Source: Selenomonadales bacterium
GTDB taxonomy: Bacteria; Bacillota; Negativicutes; RGIG982
Length of the DNA: 13,435 nucleotides
Assembly (NCBI GenBank): GCA_017390595.1
Contig: JAFPBC010000246.1
Span: 1-13,435, forward strand
Direction: 5' to 3'
Shown here in pieces: positions 7,333 to 13,435 of the stretch. Made by a program: the position numbers and the translations under genes. The notes beneath the pieces were generated by a model, which worked only from the letters and a program-made list of their open reading frames with translations, searched no databases and was not told the DNA's origin. Every line of letters begins with the position of its first letter. The stretch's first letter is position 1.

Positions 7333-7380
7333 CGGGCATCCTCCTTTCCTTAATGATTGTATCCCAATCACGTTATCTCT

Positions 7381-7409
7381 ATTCTACAAGAGCATACGGC
7401 TCCTGTCCA
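7381..7409 (-). promoter_or_regulatory. Promoter for ireB-like and ruvX genes
   Basis: On the minus strand TGGACA (7409-7404, 5/6) is 17 bases from TAGAAT (7386-7381, 5/6). Predicted start is near 7374, about 42 bases before the ATG at 7332. It lies just downstream of the alaS terminator, which would otherwise cut off these genes. Confidence 0.65.
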
Positions 7410-7444
7410 GTAAAATACAGAAAATTATGTCCTTTATTCTATCT

Positions 7445-7479
7445 AAAAAAGAAAGGAGTTGAGATTTCTCAACTCCTTT
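7445..7479 (-). terminator. Intrinsic terminator of alaS
   Basis: On the minus strand a perfect 12-bp stem (arms 7479-7468 and 7463-7452, 4-base loop) is followed by C and six Ts (7450-7445). It begins ten bases after the alaS stop. On the plus strand the hairpin is followed by a looser T-rich stretch, but no plus-strand gene ends here. Confidence 0.92.
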
Positions 7480-7488
7480 TCTGTCTTT

Positions 7489-10104
7489 TTAGCCGATCTG
7501 AGCTTTGATCATTTCTTCTGCTTTGGCAAGAGCTTCACCGATCTTAGCCGGCTGTTTACCGCCTGCTTGAGCCATATCCGGACGACCGCCACCGCCGCCA
7601 CCTGCTACTTTGGCAACTTCTTTGATGATATTGCCCGCATGGATACCTGCTTTGACAGCCGTTTTGTCTGCCATAACAACGAAGCTGACTTTTTCCTGCT
7701 GAACAGCGCCGAGTACGACAACGACATTTTCCACTTTATCGCGAATCATGTCAGCCGTATTGCGGAGACCGTCCATGTCGCCGGCTTCTACCTGTGCAAT
7801 GATATATTTTACGCCGCCGACTTCTTTGACATCATTGAGAAGTTCAGCTGCGCTGTCTTTTTGCATTTTGTTCATGACTTCCTGAAGAGCTGCTTCCGTT
7901 GCTTTATTCTGCTCGATAAGAGCTTCGATACGTGCCGGAACATCTTCTTCACGCGTTTTGAGGAGCGCGGCACACTGTTTGAGGAGTGCTTCTTGATGCT
8001 GATAGTAGCGGAGCGCGCCTTCGCCGGTCAATGCTTCGATACGACGCGTACCTGCCGCAACACCTGCTTCGGAGATGATCTTGATCATGCCGATTTCCAT
8101 CGTGTTGGCAACGTGCGTACCACCGCAAAGTTCTTTGCTGTAATCGCCTGCGCTGACAACGCGAACAACATCACCGTATTTTTCACCAAAGAGTGCCATT
8201 GCGCCTGCTGCTTTGGCTTCTTCTTGGCTCATCAATTCGATCGTAACAGGAAGAGCCTGACGAATGACTGCATTTACTTCTGCTTCTACCTGTGCGAGCT
8301 GCTGAGCCGTTACCGGTTCAAAGTGCGAGAAGTCAAAGCGGAGGCGTTCGCAGTCAACAGCAGAACCCGCCTGGTTGATATGCGAACCAACGACACGTTT
8401 GAGAGCTGCCTGCAGCAAATGCGTTGCTGTATGATTGCAAGCCGTAAGACGTTTTTTAGCAAGTTCTACTTGAAGTTTTACTTCATCGCCTACGCGAATA
8501 ACGCCTTCTTGTACATAGCCGACATGATAGATCGTACCGTCAGGCAATTTTTTCGTCGTTTCTACAACAACGTTACCCGTCGTACCAACGATCATACCTG
8601 CATCACCGATCTGACCGCCGCCTTCCGCATAGAAGGACGTTTCGGAAAGGATGATGCCGACTTCTTGACCGTCGTGTGCTTCCTGTACGTTTTCGCCGTC
8701 AGTCCACATCCATACGACTTTCGATTCCGTTGCCGTTTCGTTATAAGACAAGTTTTCCGTCTGCAAACCTTTGAGGTCGGGGATAGCAAGACGCTGATTT
8801 TCCTGGCGAGCCGCACGCGCGCGTGTTCTCTGCTCTTCCATTTTCTGATCGAATACGTCTTTATCAAGCGACATATTCTGTTCTTCCAAGATCTCTGCCG
8901 TCAATTCCCACGGGAAACCGAACGTGTCATAGAGTTTGAATGCCAATTCGCCGTCAAGAACCGTTTTGGATTCTGCTTTGAGGTCGGCAATGTATTTTTC
9001 CAATACTTCAATACCCTGTGCAAGAGTAGCTTGGAAGCGTTCTTCTTCCTGCTGAATGATCTTGCGGATATAGTCTTGTTTTTCTTTGAGTACCGTATAA
9101 TGGTCGCCGAACATTTTGACTACGACATCAACAGCGCCCGCAAGGAAGATATCATTGATACCGAGAAGTCTGCCGTGACGGATCGCACGACGGATGATAC
9201 GGCGGAGTACATAACCGCGACCTTCGTTCGACGGCAAGATACCGTCGGAGATCATGATCGTCATGCTGCGCGCATGGTCACCGATGACCTTGAGCGATAC
9301 GTCCGTTTTGGAATCTTTGCCATATTCTTTTTTCGCCTGTTCAGCGGCATAAGCAATGATCGGGAATACCAAGTCCGTTTCGAAGTTGGACGGTTTGTTC
9401 TGAAGGACCGACGCGATACGTTCAAGACCTGCACCCGTATCGATGTTTTTCTTTTCAAGCGGCGTATAGTTGCCTTCTTCATCGCGGTCGAACTGCGTGA
9501 ATACCAAGTTCCAGATCTCGAGATAACGGTCGCAGTCACAACCGATAGCACAATCCGGGCTGCCACAACCACGTTCTTCACCGAGGTCGATGTAGATCTC
9601 GGAGCACGGACCGCAAGGACCCGGGCCGATCTCCCAGAAGTTGTCTTCCAATTTTACAACGCGATCGGGCGATACACCGATCTGTTCCGTCCAGATCTTG
9701 TATGCTTCATCATCTGTCGGATGGATCGTTACCCAAAGTTTATCGATCGGGAGTTCGAGTTTTTCCGTGAGGAATTCCCATGCCCAAGTGATCGCCTCTA
9801 CTTTGAAGTAGTCACCGAACGAGAAGTTACCGAGCATTTCGAAGAATGTATGGTGACGCGCCGTTCTGCCGACGTTCTCAATGTCACCCGTACGAACGCA
9901 TTTCTGGCTCGTCGAGATGCGCGTATGAGGCGGTTTCATTTTGCCCGTAAAGAACGGTTTGAACGGAGCCATACCCGCACCAATCATCAAAAGAGTCGGA
10001 TCATTTTCCGGAATGAGCGAGTAGCTCGGCAATACCAAATGATCTTTGCTCTTGAAAAATTCTAAATATGCATTTCTGAGTTCATTACCTGTCATGAATT
10101 TCAC
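7489..10104 (-). CDS. alaS: Alanine-tRNA ligase
   Basis: Charges tRNA-Ala with alanine and hydrolyses mischarged Ser- and Gly-tRNA-Ala. The 871-residue protein is complete. The class II catalytic core is residues 1-200 (ELRNAYLEFF, the HTFFEMLGNFSFGDYFK motif 2 region at 85-101), followed by the tRNA-binding region with GDHARSMTIMISDGILPSNEGRGYVLRRIIRRA (275-307). The editing domain metal site is intact: H558 and H562 (HTATH) with C660 and H664 (CGGTH). The C-Ala/DHHA1 end has the glycine-rich GGGGGGRPDMAQAGG stretch (835-849). A Cys-rich loop CGSPDCAIGCDCDR (180-193) is normal for many bacterial AlaRS. Start is GTG 10104 with AGGAGG nine bases upstream; the ATG at 10095 is the alternative but is 18 bases from that site. 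It has its own promoter, a short leader of about 33 bases and its own terminator. Confidence 0.98.
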   Translation of the reverse strand: MKFMTGNELRNAYLEFFKSKDHLVLPSYSLIPENDPTLLMIGAGMAPFKPFFTGKMKPPHTRISTSQKCVRTGDIENVGRTARHHTFFEMLGNFSFGDYFKVEAITWAWEFLTEKLELPIDKLWVTIHPTDDEAYKIWTEQIGVSPDRVVKLEDNFWEIGPGPCGPCSEIYIDLGEERGCGSPDCAIGCDCDRYLEIWNLVFTQFDRDEEGNYTPLEKKNIDTGAGLERIASVLQNKPSNFETDLVFPIIAYAAEQAKKEYGKDSKTDVSLKVIGDHARSMTIMISDGILPSNEGRGYVLRRIIRRAIRHGRLLGINDIFLAGAVDVVVKMFGDHYTVLKEKQDYIRKIIQQEEERFQATLAQGIEVLEKYIADLKAESKTVLDGELAFKLYDTFGFPWELTAEILEEQNMSLDKDVFDQKMEEQRTRARAARQENQRLAIPDLKGLQTENLSYNETATESKVVWMWTDGENVQEAHDGQEVGIILSETSFYAEGGGQIGDAGMIVGTTGNVVVETTKKLPDGTIYHVGYVQEGVIRVGDEVKLQVELAKKRLTACNHTATHLLQAALKRVVGSHINQAGSAVDCERLRFDFSHFEPVTAQQLAQVEAEVNAVIRQALPVTIELMSQEEAKAAGAMALFGEKYGDVVRVVSAGDYSKELCGGTHVANTMEIGMIKIISEAGVAAGTRRIEALTGEGALRYYQHQEALLKQCAALLKTREEDVPARIEALIEQNKATEAALQEVMNKMQKDSAAELLNDVKEVGGVKYIIAQVEAGDMDGLRNTADMIRDKVENVVVVLGAVQQEKVSFVVMADKTAVKAGIHAGNIIKEVAKVAGGGGGGRPDMAQAGGKQPAKIGEALAKAEEMIKAQIG

Positions 10105-10143
10105 TGTTAAAAACCTCCTAAAACATTAGGCATACTAACAGTT

Positions 10144-10172
10144 ATTATAACAAAATTTTCTTCTCTCTGCAA
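10144..10172 (-). promoter_or_regulatory. Promoter for alaS
   Basis: On the minus strand TTGCAG (10172-10167, 3/6) is 17 bases from a perfect TATAAT (10149-10144). Predicted start is near 10137, about 33 bases before the GTG. There is no terminator hairpin between the AI-2E family gene and this promoter, so read-through from upstream may add to it. Confidence 0.6.
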
Positions 10173-10177
10173 CGAAT

Positions 10178-11200
10178 TCAAGCAGTCAACCGCATAATAT
10201 GATGAAAAATAATTTTGATGATAGCCGCAAGCGGTACTCCGATGACCATGCCGACAAGTCCGCCCACCTCTCCACCGAGAAAAACAAAGAATAATACAGC
10301 CAACGGATGCATCCCGATAGAATCCCCAACTACATTGGGATGGATAATAGAGCTCTCGAGCTGATGCACGACAAAAAACAAGATCGCGACTTTGAGAGCT
10401 GTAAGCGGCGAAATAAAAAGCCCAAACAAGATTGCAGGTACCGCACCGAATATTGCACCGAAATACGGTATGACATCGAGTATCCCCGCCAGCACGCCTA
10501 AGAGTATCGCATACGGCACACCGAAATAATACAGCCCGACCGTCACCGCCGTCCCAACGAATATTGAGATAATGACTTGTCCACGAATGACACCGCTAAG
10601 CACGTGATTCACTTCAGCCGCGATCTCTCCGCATGTCCCCCTGCATTCGATCGGCAATAACTCAAACAAAGATTTCCGTATTCTCTGCCAATCATGCAAA
10701 ATATAAAACGCAATGATCGGACTCACCGCAACACCGATCGTATATTCCATCAATCCAATGATGCGATGAATAAGCGCCCCCAAAGAAGTCTCTATCATCA
10801 TTTCTGCTTCGTTGATATTTTGTTCGATGATATGTTTTACCATCGGAGGAAATTTTTCCGCTTGGTATCGTTCAAGAGACAGCACGACCGACTCCAGCTG
10901 CTGCGATATCTGCGGCAGTGATTCAATGAATGACTCTATCTCTCGCAAAAAGATAGGGATACCCTTCCATAGAAAGGCACATACAACGAGACCACCGAAT
11001 ACGTATAGCAAAATAAGCGATATCGTTCGCGATACTTTGCGTCGCTCAAACCATACAACAGCAGGGCTCAAAAAATACGATAGCAAGACTGCCAGCAAAA
11101 AAGGATACATCCCCTCTCTCGCGATCCACAGAAGCACGACTAAAAAAACTGCCAGTACCACGACGATCGTCCACCGCACATATGTTATTCGTTCCATCAT
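10178..11200 (-). CDS. AI-2E family transporter (TqsA/YrrI-like membrane protein)
   Basis: A 340-residue polytopic inner-membrane protein. The family includes proteins linked to autoinducer-2 export and Na+/H+ antiport, but most members, including B. subtilis YrrI beside alaS, have no proven substrate. About eight membrane segments are visible: two near residues 10-50, one at 58-80, one near 148-168, then a C-terminal set from about 208 to 335. The long soluble stretch between them (about 83-145) is amphipathic and helical, as in the family. Family-typical stretches are PYFGAIFGAVPA (about 245-256) and the HQLESSIIHPNVVGDSIGMHP segment. Two adjacent ATGs start the frame (11200 and 11197); GAGGTGG lies so close that the second is the better spaced. 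The gene ends 73 bases before alaS. I found no clear promoter in the sequence upstream of it on the minus strand. Confidence 0.9.
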   Translation of the reverse strand: MMERITYVRWTIVVVLAVFLVVLLWIAREGMYPFLLAVLLSYFLSPAVVWFERRKVSRTISLILLYVFGGLVVCAFLWKGIPIFLREIESFIESLPQISQQLESVVLSLERYQAEKFPPMVKHIIEQNINEAEMMIETSLGALIHRIIGLMEYTIGVAVSPIIAFYILHDWQRIRKSLFELLPIECRGTCGEIAAEVNHVLSGVIRGQVIISIFVGTAVTVGLYYFGVPYAILLGVLAGILDVIPYFGAIFGAVPAILFGLFISPLTALKVAILFFVVHQLESSIIHPNVVGDSIGMHPLAVLFFVFLGGEVGGLVGMVIGVPLAAIIKIIFHHIMRLTA

Positions 11201-11286
11201 GCCACCTCATCCCATCAAGCGTCCGTTTAATATCCCCTCCGCACAATCCACTTATACACTTCTTTACAGAATTACAATTCTTGCAA

Positions 11287-11315
11287 TTGACAACCTCATA
11301 GAAAATAGGTACAAT
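11287..11315 (+). promoter_or_regulatory. Strong sigma-A-type promoter for metY-metA
   Basis: A perfect TTGACA (11287-11292), a 17-base spacer and TACAAT (11310-11315, 5/6). Predicted start is near 11322, so the leader before metY is about 325 bases, enough to hold the whole T-box element. Having a near-consensus promoter in front of a conditional terminator is typical of T-box control. Confidence 0.88.
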
Positions 11316-11362
11316 ATTCTTAATGTAAAGGACAAAGATTCTTTTACAAAACACAATATCAT

Positions 11363-11617
11363 ACCAAGACGATGACGAAGAGGGCTGAATGGCAGAGCGC
11401 ACAGAGAATCGATGGTCGGTGTAAATCGATGGCAAAACATTTATAGCCTATGGCTTCCGAGTCGGAGTACCGAACGTGCATTATCATCAGTAAGTCCTCC
11501 CGTAATTGCTGCGTCAAAGCATAGGACATGATAGCGTCCAAAAGTGGCATAGTAATATGCAATTTGAGTGGTACCGCGGTTTATCCCGTCTCAAAGATTT
11601 CTTTGAGACGTTTTTTT
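11363..11617 (+). promoter_or_regulatory. T-box leader, predicted to sense tRNA-Met
   Basis: A tRNA-sensing leader that lets transcription continue when uncharged cognate tRNA pairs with it. Seen directly: the conserved T-box sequence GAGTGGTACCGCGG (11566-11579), the Stem I start GATGACGAAGAG (11371-11382), and the Stem I tip with paired ATCGAT copies (11408-11413 and 11425-11430) around a GGTCGGTG loop. My hand fold of Stem I pairs GAC 11368-11370 with GTC 11461-11463 next to a GA-type turn, GAAG 11377-11380 with CTTC 11454-11457, GGCT 11383-11386 with AGCC 11445-11448, and GAATG 11387-11391 with CATTT 11438-11442. The unpaired 3' side of the resulting specifier loop is T-ATG-G (11449-11453), giving AUG followed by a purine. 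The bulge TGGT (11569-11572) predicts discriminator base A, which fits tRNA-Met and not tRNA-Cys. A 5-bp hairpin with GTAA loop (11547-11560) precedes the antiterminator. Confidence 0.92.
11587..11617 (+). terminator. T-box conditional terminator
   Basis: A perfect 10-bp stem (11587-11596 with 11601-11610, loop ATTT) followed by seven Ts. Its 5' arm starts just after the T-box sequence, so the antiterminator formed with the T-box would use up part of this arm; the two structures exclude each other as in other T-box leaders. Confidence 0.93.
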
Positions 11618-11646
11618 ATATCTATATATCGAGGAGGTCATCCATC

Positions 11647-12930
11647 ATGAGTCAATATCGTATCGAAACCAACTGTGTACAAGGCGGCTATCGCCCCGAT
11701 AACGGCGAGCCTCGCCAAGTTCCTATCATACAGAGTACGACGTTCAAATACAATACCAGCGAAGACATGGGCAAATTATTCGATCTTGAAGCCAGCGGTT
11801 ATTTTTATTCGCGCCTGCAGAATCCGACCTGCGACACCGTTGCCGCGAAGATCTGCACACTTGAAGGCGGCACAGCGGCAATGCTGACATCGTCGGGACA
11901 GGCGGCGAACTTCTATGCTGTGTTCAATATCGCCAACTGCGGCGACCATGTCGTTGCTTCTTCTACCATTTACGGCGGTACCTACAACTTATTCGCCGTC
12001 ACGATGAAAAAAATGGGCATAGACTTTACCTTCGTTTCCCCCGACTGTACCGATGAAGAGCTCAATGCAGCCTTCCAACCAAATACGAAAGCCGTATTCG
12101 GTGAAACGATCGCCAATCCTGCCCTTACCGTTCTCGATATCGAACGATTCGCCAAAGCGGCACACGAACATGAGGTTCCGCTTATCATCGACAACACCTT
12201 CGCAACACCTGTTCATTGTCGTCCGTTTGAATGGGGCGCGGATATCGTTACCCATTCCACAACGAAATACATGGACGGCCACGGTGCAAGTGTCGGCGGT
12301 TGCATCGTCGATTCGGGCAGATTCGACTGGATGGCACACAAAGAGAAATTCCCCGGCCTCTGTACGCCCGATGACAGCTATCACGGTATTACCTACGCAG
12401 AAAAATTCGGCAAAGAAGGCGCCTTCATCACAAAAGCGACCGCACAGCTGATGCGCGACTTCGGTTCGACACAATCACCGCAGACAGCATTTCTCTTGAA
12501 CCTCGGTCTCGAAAGCCTCCACGTCCGCATGGCACGTCATGCCGAAAACGGACTTGCCGTTGCACGATTCTTAAATCAGCACGATAAGATCGAATGGGTC
12601 ACCTATCCGTCTCTCGAAGGCGACAGATCGTACGACCTCGCACAAAAATACCTCCCGCATGGTTCCTGCGGTGTCGTCAGTTTCGGTGTCAAAGGCGGCA
12701 GAAAAGCGGCCGAAACATTCATGGGACACTTGAAACTTGCCGCTATCGAGACACACGTTGCCGATGCACGCACCTGCTGTCTCCACCCTGCCAGCTCGAC
12801 CCATCGCCAGATGAGCGACGAAGAGCTGATCAAGGCAGGCGTATCGGGCGACCTCGTTCGTCTTTCCTGTGGATTGGAACACGCACAAGATCTCATAGAT
12901 GATATCGCACAAGCACTTGCGAAGCTCTAA
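11647..12930 (+). CDS. metY: O-acetylhomoserine aminocarboxypropyltransferase (O-acetylhomoserine sulfhydrylase)
   Basis: A pyridoxal-phosphate enzyme that makes homocysteine from O-acetylhomoserine and sulphide. The 427-residue protein is of the Cys/Met metabolism PLP family and is of the length usual for OAH sulfhydrylases. Visible motifs: YSRLQNPT at 54-61, TSSGQAA at 81-87 in the cofactor phosphate region, IIDNTFATP at 180-188 with the Asp that contacts the pyridine nitrogen, and HSTTKYMDGHG at 203-213 with Schiff-base Lys207. The long insertion around FPGLCTPDDSYHGITYAEKFG (about 238-258) is typical of the OAH sulfhydrylase branch and absent from cystathionine gamma-synthases. Start is ATG 11647 with AGGAGG nine bases upstream; an in-frame start at 11506 lies inside the T-box leader and is rejected. 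It is the first gene of the T-box unit and metA follows after 22 bases. Confidence 0.96.
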   Translation: MSQYRIETNCVQGGYRPDNGEPRQVPIIQSTTFKYNTSEDMGKLFDLEASGYFYSRLQNPTCDTVAAKICTLEGGTAAMLTSSGQAANFYAVFNIANCGDHVVASSTIYGGTYNLFAVTMKKMGIDFTFVSPDCTDEELNAAFQPNTKAVFGETIANPALTVLDIERFAKAAHEHEVPLIIDNTFATPVHCRPFEWGADIVTHSTTKYMDGHGASVGGCIVDSGRFDWMAHKEKFPGLCTPDDSYHGITYAEKFGKEGAFITKATAQLMRDFGSTQSPQTAFLLNLGLESLHVRMARHAENGLAVARFLNQHDKIEWVTYPSLEGDRSYDLAQKYLPHGSCGVVSFGVKGGRKAAETFMGHLKLAAIETHVADARTCCLHPASSTHRQMSDEELIKAGVSGDLVRLSCGLEHAQDLIDDIAQALAKL

Positions 12931-12952
12931 TAACAGATAAAGGAGACTACTT

Positions 12953-13435
12953 ATGCCTATCAAGATTCCGAACGAACTTCCCGCGGCTAAGACATTGACC
13001 GATGAAAATATCTTTATCATGACAGAATATCGTGCCATCACACAGGATATTCGTCCACTCAAGATACTTTTGCTCAATCTTATGCCAACCAAAATAGATA
13101 CCGAGACACAGCTTTCTCGTCTTCTCGGCAATACACCACTTCAGATCGAGCTGGAGCTTATCCATACAAAAACGTATGAATCCCAAAACACACCCAAAGA
13201 GCACCTGCTCTCATTCTACAAGACATTCGATGCCGTCAAACACAATACATATGATGGACTTATCATCACAGGCGCGCCTGTCGAAAAAATGAGATTCGAA
13301 GATGTCGATTACTGGAATGAGCTCGTTGAGATCATGGAATGGAGCAAAACACACGTACACAGCACCTTTCATATCTGTTGGGGTGCACAAGCAGGCCTCT
13401 ACTACCATTACGGCATCCAAAAACATGAGCTTCCC
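12953..13435 (+). CDS. metA: Homoserine O-acetyltransferase, MetA type; 3' end cut by window
   Basis: Acylates homoserine as the first committed step of methionine synthesis. Only the first 161 residues are in the window; the frame is open to the last base. It begins MPIKIPNELPAAKTL with the DIRPLKILLLNLMPTKIDTETQ motif of the MetA family. The catalytic Cys142 lies in HICWGAQAGLYYHYGI. Residue 111 is Glu (TGAPVE, 106-111). In MetA enzymes Glu at 111 goes with acetyl-CoA and Gly with succinyl-CoA, so I predict acetyl transfer even though automatic labels often say O-succinyltransferase. The downstream residues also needed for full specificity are off the window. AGGAG at 12941-12945 is seven bases before the ATG. 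Co-transcribed with metY, whose substrate it would supply. Confidence 0.95.
   Translation, partial: MPIKIPNELPAAKTLTDENIFIMTEYRAITQDIRPLKILLLNLMPTKIDTETQLSRLLGNTPLQIELELIHTKTYESQNTPKEHLLSFYKTFDAVKHNTYDGLIITGAPVEKMRFEDVDYWNELVEIMEWSKTHVHSTFHICWGAQAGLYYHYGIQKHELP

Noticed and set aside
7459..10065. An 868-codon open frame on the plus strand opposite alaS
   Set aside because: It mirrors alaS almost end to end and its product is rich in Phe, Arg, His and Cys with no recognisable domain. The absence of stops follows from the codon use of alaS on the other strand. alaS itself has every expected motif.
11201..11286. A promoter for the AI-2E family gene on the minus strand
   Set aside because: Only poor matches were found (for example TTGTAA with a 15-base spacer before TATAAG), so I do not list one.
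11476..11480. TGC followed by A in the leader as a Cys specifier codon
   Set aside because: It lies in the region I assign to Stem II, outside the helices that close Stem I, and the TGGT bulge does not fit the discriminator U of tRNA-Cys. I keep it only as the alternative to test.
11506..11646. N-terminal extension of the metY frame
   Set aside because: The extension is translated T-box and terminator sequence. The ATG at 11647 has AGGAGG at proper distance and gives the usual N-terminus.

Overview
The window holds ordinary bacterial chromosome: twelve protein-coding genes (two cut by the window edges), one tRNA-sensing leader, several clear promoters and three good intrinsic terminators. 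Ten genes lie on the minus strand and two, for methionine synthesis, on the plus strand. I saw no tRNA, rRNA, insertion sequence, prophage, CRISPR array or toxin-antitoxin pair. The gene order (AI-2E family protein, alaS, IreB, RuvX, DUF1292, MltG, TrmR, U32 protein, class B PBP) is close to the Bacillus subtilis yrrI-alaS-yrzL-yrrK-yrzB-yrrL-yrrM-yrrN/O-(udk-greA)-yrrR locus, so the organism is a Firmicutes-type bacterium. The moderate GC content, strong AGGAGG ribosome binding sites, and MetA/MetY genes under a T-box would suit a Negativicutes/Selenomonas-like genome, but that placement is a guess from general impression, not from a search.

Layout by position. 1-998 (-): Xaa-Pro aminopeptidase, C-terminus off the left edge. 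1000-1446 (-): type II 3-dehydroquinate dehydratase, with its own promoter. 1528-3117 (-): short class B penicillin-binding protein. 3166-4392 (-): U32 family protein, likely the tRNA U34 hydroxylation protein TrhP. 4429-5025 (-): likely TrmR, which methylates that hydroxyl. 5026-6033 (-): MltG, the glycan chain terminating transglycosylase. These last four read as one operon from a promoter near 6145, with two hairpins in its leader. 6261-6581 (-): acidic DUF1292 protein with its own promoter and terminator. 6655-7065 (-) and 7081-7332 (-): RuvX/YqgF and IreB-like protein, driven by a promoter near 7381-7409. 7489-10104 (-): alaS, with its own promoter and a strong terminator. 10178-11200 (-): AI-2E family membrane protein. 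11287-13435 (+): consensus promoter, T-box leader, metY and the start of metA.

How the genes work together. The plus-strand unit is the most informative. A T-box leader whose proposed specifier is AUG and whose acceptor-binding bulge is UGGU (matching a tRNA with discriminator A, as in tRNA-Met and unlike tRNA-Cys) precedes O-acetylhomoserine sulfhydrylase and a MetA protein with Glu at position 111, the residue tied to acetyl-CoA use. Together they predict: starved methionine pool, uncharged tRNA-Met, antitermination, then homoserine to O-acetylhomoserine to homocysteine by direct sulfhydrylation. The minus-strand genes combine translation fidelity (AlaRS, RuvX, TrhP, TrmR) with cell-wall work (MltG, PBP, IreB), a grouping known from other Firmicutes.

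I found no convincing new multi-gene system. The points worth a second look are the predicted methionine T-box, a perfect inverted repeat over the DUF1292 promoter, a Cys-cluster in the DUF1292 protein, and the structured leader of mltG.
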